A stretch of 64,000 nt of DNA from Physella acuta (taxonomy: Eukaryota; Mollusca; Gastropoda; Physidae), in NCBI RefSeq assembly GCF_028476545.1, contig NW_026733019.1:62001-126000 (forward strand). Reading direction: 5' to 3'. Every line of letters starts with the position of its first letter. Position 1 is the first letter of the stretch. Both the position numbers and the translations under genes were made by a program. The notes beneath the pieces are model-generated. The model was not told the origin of the DNA. It made no database searches and worked only from the letters and a program-made list of their open reading frames with translations. Positions 21,792 to 64,000 of the stretch are shown here, in pieces.

Positions 21792-24688
21792 CAATTTTAT
21801 CAAACATATATCAGAATAAAATCATTAGCTTATTAGAAAAACGTAATCATCATAATTTATAAAAGTATTTCATTGTTATAAAGTATTGCATTAAAAAATA
21901 TCAGCCTTGTAAAACTAGCAGACGATAAGAAAATCTTACAGTAGCTTGTGACACACTCGTCAGTATCAGAAACTAGAAAAGCATAAGACACACGACACAT
22001 AATCTAACACAAACCTAGACACACTTCACATAATTTGACACAAACTTAGGACACACTTCACATAATCTTACACAAAATTAGGACACACTTCACATAATCT
22101 GACACAAACTTAGGACACACTTCACATAATCTGACACAAACTTAGGACACACTTCACATAATCTGACACAAACTTAGGACACACTTCACATAATCTGACA
22201 CAAACTTAGGACACACTTCACATAATCTGACACAAACTTAGGACACACTTCACATAATCTGACACAAACTTAGGACACACTTCACATAATCTGACACAAA
22301 CTTAGGACACACTTCACATAATCTGACACAAACTTAGGACACACTTCACATAATTTAACACAAACTTAGGACACACTTCACATAATCTGACACAAACTTA
22401 GGACACACTTCACATAATTTGACACAAACTTAGGACACACTTCACATAATCTGACACAAACTTAGGACACACTTCACATAATCTGACACAAACCTAGGAC
22501 ACACTTCACATAATCTGACACAAACTTAGGACACACTTCACATAATCTGACGGTAGCTAGGACACACTTCACATAATCTGACACAAACTTAGGACACACT
22601 TCACAAAATATGACACAAACTTAGGACACACTTCACATAATATGACACAAACTTAAGACACACTTCACATAATCTGACACAAACTTCGGACACACTTCAC
22701 ATAATTTGACACAAACTTAGGACACACTTCACATAATCTGACACAAACTTAGGACACACTTCACATAATCTGACACAAACTTAGGACACACTTCACATAA
22801 TCTGACGGTAGCTAGGACACACTTCACATAATCTAACACAAACCTAGGACACACTTCACATAATCTGACACAAACTTAGGACACACTTCACATAATCTGA
22901 CACAAACTTAGGACACACTTCACATAATCTGACGGTAGCTAGGACACACTTCACATAATCTAAAACAAACCTAGGACACACTTCACATAATCTAACACAA
23001 ACCTAGGACACACTTCACATAATCTGACACAAACTGAGGACACACTTCACATAATCTGACACAAACTTAAAACACACTTCACATAATCTGACACAAACTG
23101 AGGACACGCTTCACATAATCTGACACAAACTTAGGACACACTTCACATAATCTGACACAAACTAAGGACACACTTCACATAATCTGACACAAACTTAGGA
23201 CACACTTCACATAATCTGACACAAACTGAGGACACGCTTCACATAATCTGACACAAACTTAGGACACACTTCACATAATCTGACACAAACTTAGGACACA
23301 CTTCACATAATCTGACACAAACTTAGGACACACTTCACATAATTTGACACAAACTTAGGACACACTTCACATAATCTGAAACAAACTTAGGACACACTTC
23401 ACATAATCTGACACAAACTTAGGACACACTTCACATAATCTGACGGTAGCTAGGACACACTTCACATAATCTAACACAAACCTAGGACACACTTCACATA
23501 ATCTGACACAAACTTAGGACACACTTCACATAATCTGACACAAACTTAGGACACACTTCACATAATCTGACACAAACTTAGGACACACTTCACATAATCT
23601 GACGGTAGCTAGGACACACTTCACATAATCTAAAACAAACCTAGGACACACTTCACATAATCTAACACAAACCTAGGACACACTTCACATAATCTGACAC
23701 AAACTGAGGACACACTTCACATAATCTGACACAAACTTAAGACACACTTCACATAATCTGACACAAACTGAGGACACGCTTCACATAATCTGACACAAAC
23801 TTAGGACACACTTCACATAATCTGACACAAACTGAGGACACACTTCACATAATCTGACACAAACTTAGGACACACTTCACATAATCTGACACAAACTGAG
23901 GACACGCTTCACATAATCTGACACAAACTTAGGACACACTTCACATAATCTGACACAAACTTAGGACACACTTCACATAATCTGACACAAACTTAGGACA
24001 CACTTCACATAATCTGACACAAACTTAGGACACACTTCACATAATTTGACACAAACTTAGGACACACTTCACATAATCTGACGGTAGCTAGGACACACTT
24101 CACATAATCTGACGGTAGCTAGGACACACTTCACATAATCTGACACAAACTTAGGACACACTTCACATAATCTGACACAAACTTAGGACACACTTCACAT
24201 AATCTGACACAAACTTAGGACACACTACACATAATCTGACACAAACTGAGGACACACTTCACATAATCTGACACAAACTTAGGACACACTTCACATAATC
24301 TGACACAAACTGAGGACACACTTCACATAATCTGACACAAACTTAGGACACACTTCACATAATCTGACGGTAGCTAGGACACACTTCACATAATCTGACA
24401 CAAACTTAGGACACACTTCACATAATCTGACACAAACTGAGGACACACTTCACATAATCTGACACAAACTTAGGACACACTTCACATAATCTGACGGTAG
24501 CTAGGACACACTTCACATAATCTGACACAAACTTAGGACACACTTCACATAATCTAAAACAAACCTAGCACACACTTCACATAATCTGACGCAAACTTAG
24601 GACACACTTTACATAATCTGACACAAACTTAGGACACACTTGACATAATCTGAGGCTAGCTTGGACACACTTTACATAATTTGACGTA
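21792..24688 (+). repeat. Segmental duplication copy 1: 200-bp leader plus 32-bp satellite
   Basis: A unique leader (21792 to about 21995, with cgtaatcatcataattta) is followed by more than 80 units of 32 bp (acacttcacataatctgaca plus caaacttaggac), with gacggtagctagg variants. It ends in aatttgacgtaat. The same leader and the same end occur again in the next block. Confidence 0.93.
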
Positions 24689-25994
24689 ATCAATTTTATC
24701 AAACATATATCAGAATAAAATCATTAGCTTATTAGAAAAACGTAATCATCATAATTTATAAAAGTATTTCATTGTTATAAAGTATTGCATTAAAAAATAT
24801 TAGCCTTGTAAAACTAGCAGACGATAAGAAAATCTTACAGTAGCTTGTGACACACTCGTCAGTATCAGAAACTAGAATAGCATAAGACACACGACACATA
24901 ATCTAACACAAACTTAGGACACACTTCACATAATCTGACACAAACTTAGGACACACTTCACATAATCTGACACAAACTTAGGACACACTTCACATAATTT
25001 GACACAAACTTAGGACACACTTCACATAATCTGACACAAACTTAGGACACACTTCACATAATCTGACACAAACCTAGGACACACTTCACATAATCTGACA
25101 CAAACTTAGGACACACTTCACATAATCTGACGGTAGCTAGGACACACTTCACATAATCTAACACAAACTTAGGACACACTTCACATAATCTGACACAAAC
25201 CTAGGACACACTTCACATAATCTGACACAAACTTAGGACACACTTCACATAATCTGACGGTAGCTAGGACACACTTCACATAATCTGACACAAACTTAGG
25301 ACACACTTCACATAATCTGACACAAACCTAGGACACACTTCACATAATCTGACACAAACTTAGGACACACTTCACATAATCTGACGCTAGCTAGGACACA
25401 CTTCACATAATCTGACACAAACTTAGGACACACTTCACATAATCTGACACAAACTTAGGACACACTTCACATAATCTGACACAAACTTAGGACACACTTC
25501 ACATAATCTGACGGTAGCTAGGACACACTTCACATAATCTAAAACAAACCTAGGACACACTTCACATAATCTAACACAAACCTAGGACACACTTCACATA
25601 ATCTGACACAAACTTAGGACACACTTCACATAATCAAAACAAACCTAGCACACACTTCACATAATCTGACACAAACTTAGGACACACTTTACATAATCTG
25701 ACACAAACTTAGGACACACTTTACATAATCTGACACAAACTTAGGACACACTTCACATAATCTGACACAAACTTAGGACACACTTCACATAATCTGACAC
25801 AAACTTAGGACACACTTCACATAATCTGACACAAACTTAGGACACACTTCACATAATCTGACACAAACTTAGGACACACTTCACATAATCTGACACAAAC
25901 TTAGGACACACTTCACATAATCTGACACAAACTTAGGACACACTTTACATAACCTGAGGCTAGCTAGGACACACTTTACATAATTTGACGTAAT
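24689..25994 (+). repeat. Segmental duplication copy 2: same leader and shorter 32-bp satellite
   Basis: The leader recurs 2897 bp downstream of copy 1 with only a few base differences. The array is shorter, and the block ends in the same ggctagct...aatttgacgtaat text. Confidence 0.93.
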
Positions 25995-26071
25995 ACACAA
26001 ACGTTTCTGAATTGACGTCTTGTGCTAGCTACAACATAAGGCGTATATTTACTGTATGGAATGTGGAGTAT

Positions 26072-26860
26072 AGAGGAAGTATTGTAATTGTGCATATTTT
26101 TTAGACCTCCTGACTCGAAAAAAACAGTTTTGCAATCATCTTTGTATGTGTGCAGGGCCGGCGCTACCTATAAGGCGATCTAGGCGGTCGCCTAGGGCGC
26201 TCTCCGTAGGGGGGGGGGCGCCAAAATGGGTTGGAAAAACAAATTGAAAGTTTGGGGGGGAGTGCAAATCAAAAGATTGAGGGGGGGGGGGGGTGCAAGT
26301 CGAAAGTTTGTCCCCGGCGCCGGGAAGGGTCGCCTTCGCCTCTGATAATACGGGGGCACGAAAAAAATTGCGGAGGGGGGGGGGGGGGCAGAGGCGTGGC
26401 GGGGGGACATATGTCCCCGGGCGCCTGGAAGGGTTGCTACGCCTCTGGGGGGGGGTCGCATTTAATAAGTTTTGCCTAGGACACTAAATAACCTGGCACC
26501 GGCACTGTATTTGTGTGTGTCTGTGTGTGTCTGTGAACACAATAACTTGAGTACCGTTACAGCAAGGTTGTTAAAATTTCATATGTTAGTATTATACCAA
26601 ATGTGTATTTCAGTTTCAACTTTTCAGCGATTTTTGTTAACTGGAAATGGAACTTATTCTACTTTCGGTTTGTCGATAGCCTATAGCTTTAGTACTTTTG
26701 ATAGATAGATGAAATTTACTATATAAGTAAAGGATCTAATTAATTCCCTGATTTCTGTCAAATTTTAAATTATTTCCGGTGACCGGAAGTAATACTTTTC
26801 GCTATTTCCGATTTCTCAACAAACGTATATGAATTTGTAAAGTAATAATGATTGTTTGCT
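26072..26860 (+). mobile_element. Copy of a non-autonomous TIR element family, carrying a nested insertion
   Basis: It shares gtatagaggaagtattgtaa, aacttgagtaccgttacag, gatagatgaaattt and gtgaccggaagta with the element at 34050-34881. The terminal ctttctcg end is degraded. It is split at 26153 by a hAT-like insertion. Ends are approximate. Confidence 0.65.
26153..26507. mobile_element. Small hAT-like element with 8-bp target duplication
   Basis: The termini are CAGGGCCGGCGCTACC and, reverse-complemented, CAGTGCCGGTGCCAG. Flanks tatgtgtg (26145-26152) and tatttgtg (26508-26515) match in 7 of 8 bases. The interior is G-rich with no transposase. It is inserted into the older TIR element. Confidence 0.7.
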
Positions 26861-27289
26861 GTTCACTTGATTCGTAATTCTTTTGCTACGAAATTGAATT
26901 CTATTTTTAAAAGTTTAAATTTTAATTAATTTAAAAAATGATTAAAGATCATGTCTATATCCCGAGTTGCTACCCTGTAGTGTTATATAAGAATTTTTTT
27001 GAACGTTTAGGTGATACCAAGGTCTCATATAGTCCACCTAGGCCCACCTACATACCTAAAAGGTCCAACACACGATGCAATAAATCGCCATTCAGCTTAG
27101 TTTTTTTTTCTAATTCTTTGTCTCTTAGAGTCTATTTCCGTGAATGCAGGTGTATCTAAAAATAGATTGAACTTATTAATCTCAACCAACTTCGACAATC
27201 ACTAAACTCCTGTCACAATCAAGTTTCGTGTATGTGGCTAAAGTCAAAAACTGTCTCAAGGACAGCCAAGGTCAAGGGTTACTTCTGGC
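26861..27289. other. AT-rich spacer
   Basis: No supported gene. A short open frame at 26938-27159 has no recognisable features. Confidence 0.55.
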
Positions 27290-27490
27290 ATACGGGAACA
27301 TTGGCACACGGGAACATTGGCACACGAGAACATTGGCACACGGTAACATTGGCACACGGTAACATTGGCACACGGGAACATTAGCACACGGGAACATTCG
27401 CACACGGTAACATTGGCACATGGGAACATTAGCACACGGTAACATTGGCACATGGGAACATTGACACACGGGAGCAATGGCACATGGGAA
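27290..27490 (+). repeat. 16-bp tandem array
   Basis: About 13 copies of acacgggaacattggc with g/t and c/t variants. Confidence 0.93.
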
Positions 27491-28870
27491 CATAATTCAT
27501 CAAATAGCCAGCTAGTTGTGAGAGAAAATTGAAATCAACATGTTAATAAGATCGCTTTAATTTAGATCACCTAAATTAAGATCACGTTAATTAAGATCAA
27601 TTTAAATAATATCACCTTAATTAAGATCACCTTAATTAAGATCACCTTAATTAAGACCAATGAGCCTTTCCGCAAGTCAGCAAAAAAAAAGTTTCACCAC
27701 GTTATTCGTGTCTGTTAGCTCTGGTCTATTAATAGATCAACAACCTTGTGATCTCGTTACCGGAGAAGGTCAGCTATTTATAGCTAGATAAACCAGATTT
27801 TGATAGATGAACTGATTGAAAAATGAACGGTTTGCTCAATGGTTGCTTACTGCTGTCGAGGATAGACAACATAAGCAACAGCACGATGCTTATGTTGTCT
27901 ACAGAGAATGTCAGAGGAGGCAACACATAGTCTTATCTCACGAATCTGTTAAAATTCTAACATTCGCTTTCATTTAAATTATTTATTATACTATTTTCTT
28001 ACACTAATTCTACCCCTAACCTTAATATTTACTCCATATCCCGAATCAACAACACTAATTCTGAATACCCTTAACATTAACTATAGTCCTTTAAAATTAT
28101 ATTTTATAAAACAGGCGTCTATTTCCTCACCATGAAACGATATAAGCAAAAGACAAAAATAAATGACATTTTCACAGAAGGTTGTAGGGGCCTATACACT
28201 GTCCAGCGTTCCTTACTTTCTGTAATCTTCTATCAATAAAAGCAAACCGGGTGATGTTTGGGTTCTTTGTTACTCACACACTTGCAGGTAAGTTCTTGAT
28301 AAAGTTTGCTGTTCACTCTCTTTTTACCGGGAAAATTTGAGTCATTTCAAAAATCGAGTTTGAAGTGACCGAAAACTGACCTAGAGTGACCGCGGCCTAC
28401 TCTACATTTTAAAAGTGATTGATTTAGAAGATGCGAGAAAAAAGTTGGTATTTGGTGAGGAAATAGCTCTGGTGCACCTGGGTTAATACCAGATTCTCAG
28501 AAATGTCTTGCCGTTGAGATTTGAGTGGCATACAGGCGTTAAAAATTGAAACGATTTACCCTTCAATTTTAGCTTTTAGCGTAACAGCTCCAGGAATTTA
28601 AACTTTTATTTTCTCCCGTTCTTTGACTACACACAAAAATAAACAAAGAAAAAATTTTGATAAAAGAAAAATACCTTTAAAATATATACTAATCAGTTTT
28701 CAAATAGGTGTGAAATTAATAATAAACCGGGAGTGATCTCCCCTAAACTTTCTCGAATATTCTGATATAAAACAACAGGGGATGGGAACTCGGGATATAG
28801 TTATGATTTTTAATCCATTTTAAATACTTAAACTTTTAAAAATATAATAGAATATCATAGAAAAAAAAGA
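27491..28870. other. AT-rich region with a short repeat and a hairpin
   Basis: It has a ttaagatcaccttaa-type repeat (about seven degenerate copies, 27548-27655) and a perfect 15-bp inverted repeat at 27863-27901. About 28565-28740 resembles 29410-29560 at a diverged level, so an old repeat may flank the TIR element between them. Confidence 0.5.
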
Positions 28871-28879
28871 ATTGCGCAC

Positions 28880-29367
28880 CAAGCTAACGCCAAATAAAGA
28901 TGTTCGTAATAGTGCGCAATATTATTAGTACTTTATAAATTTACATGCGTTTTTTGAGAAATCGGAAATAGCGTAAATTATTACTTCCGATCAACGGAAA
29001 TTACTCAAAATTTGTCAGGATGTAGAGAATTAGATCTTTTACTTACATGTGAAATTTCATTTATCTATCTGAAATAGTACTCAAGTTATAGGCTTTTGAA
29101 AAATTCAAAGTAGAAAAAGCACCACTTCCGGTTTACGGAAATCGCTCAAAAGTTGATACGGATCTACGATTTTGATAAAATACTTATATATGGAATTTCA
29201 TCAACCTAGCTGTAACGGTACTCAAGTTATTGTGTTTACACACTTACACACACACACACACACACACATACGGACAAGATTGCAAAGTTATGTTTTTCCG
29301 TATCAGTGAGGTGTAAAACGTCGAGATTTGCAAAAATCTCGATTTTTTTTTGTATATACGAGAAAGT
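28880..29367 (-). mobile_element. Inverted copy of the TIR element family
   Basis: The reverse complement of acgagaaagt, cacacatacggacaagattg, gtaacggtactcaagttat and ccacttccggttt matches the 34050-34881 copy. The right end (29367) keeps the cgagaaagt terminus. The left end is approximate and seems truncated. Confidence 0.7.
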
Positions 29368-29764
29368 AAAAAAAAACCTAACAAGTACGCTTAAAAATTA
29401 TACCTACATTAAGGGATATAACTGCCTCTGGAATTTCAACTTTTAATTTCCCCAAGCCTTTGATTACACAAAAAAACTATAATTACATGTAGATAAACGA
29501 AAAAACTCTTTAAAATGTATTCTTAACAATATTCAGGTAGGTTAAAAATAAACCATCTCTAATAACTGATATTTGATCAGATAGGGTTAAAAATAAACTA
29601 TCGCTAATAACTGAGGAGGCAACTTGTAAAAGTCAACTTTTTGAAAAAGTAAAACATAGGTTGCTCTTATAGTCTTCATTATACCGTGGTTAATTAGTAT
29701 TCTAACTTTTATTCTGAAAGGTATAAACATTATAAAGATACCAACATTATAAAAATTCCAACAT
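29368..29764. other. AT-rich spacer
   Basis: No gene. It includes the diverged partner of the 28.6 kb sequence and a short aaaataaac(c/t)atc duplication at 29550-29610. Confidence 0.5.
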
Positions 29765-30185
29765 AATTAAAAAACATCACCATTATAAAAATACCAACAC
29801 AATAAAAATATTTCCATATAAAAATAACACCATATAAAAATATTTCCATATAAAAAAAAATCATATAAAAATATCACCGTATAAAAATATCACTGTATAA
29901 AGATATCATTATAAAAATAGCACCATATAAAAATATCACCATATAAAAATAGTACCATATAAAAATAGCACCATATAAAAATAGCACCATATAATTATAG
30001 CACCATATAAAATAGCACCATATAAAAATAGCACCATATAAAAATAGCACCATATAAAAATAGCACCATATAAACATAAGCACCATATAAACATAGCACC
30101 ATATAAGTATAGCACCATATAAAAATATCAACTTATAAAGATAGCACCATATAAAAATAGCACCATATAAAAATATCACCATCAT
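29765..30185 (+). repeat. 16-bp A/T-rich tandem array
   Basis: About 25 copies of ccatataaaaatagca, degenerate at the left edge. Minus-strand peptide repeats (YMVLFLYGAIF) are by-products. Confidence 0.93.
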
Positions 30186-31264
30186 TAAATTAGCTTCAAT
30201 TCCACCTCTAGCTGCGACATTTTGGTGTATTGTTTCAAGAATAATTATCGGAATAATTTGTTTATATTGAGTTTCATATTCTCATTAGAATGTTTAACCA
30301 AGATATAAATTAGATTGATTAAAAAATTGAAGCACAACATATTAACATATGAACTAGTAAGTGACCTCAAATAGACGAAGGTCATTTGATAACCGGGTAA
30401 GTGACCTCATATAGACGAAGGTCATTTGATAGCCTAGCTTTGTTGCGCGGTTTGACCTATGAATACAAATCACGTGACCGATGATATACTGATGGAGCTG
30501 AAAAAGTTGGCAATGTTTAGGAAATTCTAAGAATTTTATATATCTTAGAATGTGATGATCTTCCGCCCCCCCCCTTAGTTGATCTGCCCCCCCCCCCCTT
30601 AGTTGATCTGCCCCCCCCCCCTCAGTTGATCTTCCCCCCCCCCCCCCCCGTAAGATATAATCAATGCTGTATGCCTTCAGAACCTCAGTCCCCCCCCCCC
30701 CCTCCCAACCTTTCCCCGTCCCCTAGTTTGGCTAACAATGCACCTCCTGCGATAGCAACCCACCTCCCCCCTACCCCAATGCACCCTTTGAATCGAATTA
30801 AAGCCGGAGCGACTAGATCAATACAACCAGATCAGCCCCGGAATTTTGAATTCATTTGTTCCGGGTCGTCTCCCTTGCCTAGGGGACACAACCCGCGAGG
30901 ACAAAGGTCCAGTGACGTCACGCATGTCGTTTGGTACCAACCCTCGTCTCAGTCATCCTTACTGGTCACGTGGGCAAAAGTCACCAATTAAAAAGTTAAA
31001 ATTTCAGTTTTCAGTTGTTTTTAAACATCCGTTCCGGCTAGGCTCTGTCCTGGCTAAGATAGTTGGTTGTCCAAAGATTGTAGGTCTATCAATCATCCAA
31101 CATCAAAGTTGTGCTTTAACCATCAGCCGTTAGAGGACTGCACGTTCTTAGTGTAGCAGCATGCAGCAGGTGAAGTAGATTTAGTACAGTTTGTAACGTC
31201 ACTCGTGGACTTGTCTAGATAAGCAGCCTAAATATTTCTGGCTAACACTGCTCCAACTTAAGAC
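30186..31264. other. Unique region with C runs and a CRE site
   Basis: It has a 42-bp duplication with gacgaaggtcatttgata at 30360-30435 and C-run repeats with ttagttgatctg at 30550-30650. A perfect TGACGTCA lies at 30913, and TCACGTGA at about 30470. No confident exon. Confidence 0.5.
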
Positions 31265-31712
31265 TGGCTAAACATGGTTAGACCGGCTAAATCTGGTTAG
31301 ACCGGCTAAATCTGGTTAGACCGGCTAAATCTGGTTAGACCGGCTAAACCTGGTTAGACCGGCTAAATCTGGTTAGATCGGCTAAATCTGGTTATACCGG
31401 CTAAACCTGGTTAGACCGGCTAAATCTGGTTAGACCGGCTAAACCTGGTTAGACCGGCTAAATCTGGTTAGACCGGCTAAACCTGGTTAGACCGGCTAAA
31501 CCTGGTTAGACCGGCTAAACCTGGTTAGACCGGCTAAATCTGGTTAGACCGGCTAAATCTGGTTAGACCGGCTAAATCTGGTTAGACCGGCTAAACCTGG
31601 TTAGACCGGCTAAACCTGGTTAGACCGGCTAAATCTGGTTAGACCGGCTAAATCTGGTTAGACCGGCTAAACCTGGTTAGACCGGCTAAATCTGGTTAGA
31701 CCGGCTAAATCT
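31265..31712 (+). repeat. 19-bp tandem array upstream of an ETS-gene acceptor
   Basis: About 23 copies of tggttagaccggctaaa(t/c)c. It ends about 40 bp before the acceptor at 31754. The ctaaac text resembles a branch point, but the array does not include the acceptor. Confidence 0.95.
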
Positions 31713-31754
31713 GCCCCTCATGACGTGTTGATGACGTGTTCCTGACTTCCCCAG

Positions 31755-62496
<30,742 letters not shown>

Positions 62497-63705
62497 GTAG
62501 GTTGTCACGTGACTATTTCCACGGGGGGGGGTGTGGCAAGTGGGTGAGACAGGTCTTGGTGACACAACTAGATGATGGTGACACCACTGGACAGATCACC
62601 AAATGACGTCACTATTATACAAATACACACTTTAACACATTTGATCCACAATCATAATCCATAGAAAGCCACAATCATTATTCATACAATCCACTATCTT
62701 GGACAATACAATCCGCACAACCATTACATAACAAAGCATAGGATCTAAACAGAAAGCCGACACGGTACAAAGGCTGTCATTGACGCTAAACGTCAACAAC
62801 ACACAATATGGACGGACTCAGAAGTTGATCAAGGTATTAAAGGTCTACGTCAAAAAAACATATGCGAAACTCTTTTAGAATACATTTTTCTACCGGGTAT
62901 TAAACTAAATAAGTAAAAATAAAAGTGGAGATGATGTTTAAAATTGTCGTATAGTATTTTTACGTGTCATTATGAACCATAATGCTTTTAAAGTTTATAA
63001 ATATGTTACTAAAAAAACAACACCCACCTTAATATACACAATTTTACAATGAAATCCAATTATTTCTTAGAAGATTTTTGTGACTTTTTTCCTAGCAAAA
63101 CTATGACTTTTTTTCGGTATTTTTTTACTGTGACGTCTTTTCCGCTCACCGGTAACATCCCCCCCTCACTGCACATAAATCCCCTGGACAGAATCCCCCC
63201 CCCCTTTATATGGAAATTCTAATGATAACCAGAGCCAAATGAAGATATAAACAACACGTAAGGTTGTGTAACTTATTGAATGAATATAAACACGAGTCAC
63301 GTGACTGGACTAGGCCAGTTATATGAACAGAAGCAGTCACGTGAGGATTTGTTTTATTGGATTTGGTGCCGTGCCGTCAGGTAGGATGTTTTTAGTGGCG
63401 AGTTAGGTCTACCACACGCTATTAGAGGTGGACAATATATAAATATTATATTAATATTAAATATAAGCAATGTAAATTTGGTTGCAAAAATATAAACGCC
63501 TTAGCGTTTTTAAGAGTACCGAAAAATTCATTCAAAATGGCGGACTTTATTTGGAGTTTCCATAACAACCGAAATTGTTTTCAAACCCCTTTTTGCTATT
63601 AAATACTTACTTTCATGTGACAAACATGGTAAAAGTAATCTAAAGGCTTTAGATCTTTTGTAAAAAATAGAAGTGAAAAAAAGCCGCGCATCCCCTTAAC
63701 AAAAC
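62497..63705. other. Intron after the last visible ETS-gene exon
   Basis: It has GTCACGTGAC at 62504 and 63296 and TGACGTCA at 62604. AT-rich, with no exon. The ETS domain exons were not found here. Confidence 0.6.
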
Positions 63706-64000
63706 GTTAGCTGCCATTATATGTGACGTTAGCTGCCATTATATGTGACGTTAGCTGCCATTATATGTGACGTTAGCTGCCATTATATGTGACGTTAGCT
63801 GCCATTATATGTGACGTTAGCTGCCATTATATGTGACGTTAGCTGCCATTATATGTGACGTTAGCTGCCATTATATGTGACGTTAGTTGCCATTATATGT
63901 GACGTTAGCTGCCATTATATGTGACGTTAGTTGCCATTATATGTGACGTTAGCTGCCATTATATGTGACGTTAGCTGCCATTATATGTGACGTTAGCTGC
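63706..64000 (+). repeat. 22-bp tandem array running off the window
   Basis: At least 13 copies of gttagctgccattatatgtg plus ac. It is cut by the window end. Confidence 0.95.

Noticed and set aside
21792-25994. CRISPR-like regular repeats
   Set aside because: Units are directly adjacent with no unique spacers, in an animal locus.

Overview
The window is animal nuclear DNA. It carries two spliced protein genes on the plus strand, set in an unusually large load of private tandem repeats. Both proteins look lophotrochozoan and probably molluscan (a gastropod is my guess). The evidence for this is the gene content, the spliced structure with GT-AG introns, low-GC introns and TTAA/hAT-type DNA transposon remnants. 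I saw no bacterial gene organisation, tRNA, rRNA, CRISPR array or LTR/retrovirus-like element.

Gene 1 (676-8934) is the CPEB1/Orb-type cytoplasmic polyadenylation element-binding protein. Thirteen exons join in phase into 1800 nt (599 residues plus stop); only the start of the protein lies upstream of the window. It has the N-terminal IFRRINA motif, a short Gln tract, two RRMs and the C-terminal Cys/His zinc-binding domain. Its 3' UTR follows.

Gene 2 (about 31755-62496, possibly from 15391) is a PEA3-group ETS transcription factor (ETV1/4/5; fly Ets96B). Seven in-phase exons give the acidic activation motif ELFKDLSQMQETWLAE, a long low-complexity Asn/Ala, Ser and His/Gln region, the VKQEPRDMAYD motif and a Tyr/Asp-rich pre-ETS segment. 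The ETS domain must lie beyond position 64000. The first coding exons are uncertain.

Layout: 1-9235 CPEB1; 9236-15390 3' flank with a 3.1 kb minisatellite; 15391-31754 a candidate 5' exon followed by huge arrays, including a 115-bp higher-order repeat (17.6-19.1 kb) and a segmentally duplicated 32-bp satellite (21.8-26.0 kb); 31755-62496 the ETS gene; 62497-64000 its next intron. By hand count, about 45% of the window lies in more than 50 different tandem arrays, nearly all with unrelated units.

The main discovery is that many arrays are built on exon boundaries. In both genes the repeated unit contains the real 5' splice site, the real 3' splice site or the stop codon, so one functional site is followed or preceded by up to tens of copies. 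In the ETS gene, the acceptor of exon 62410-62496 lies at the end of 27 copies of an 18-nt unit. The last ten are open in the coding frame, so alternative acceptor use would insert VMSSIS hexapeptides. The previous exon is preceded by about 15 copies of a full branch point, pyrimidine tract and AG module. A common process that amplifies junction sequence, or tolerance or selection for redundant splice sites, is the hypothesis to test.
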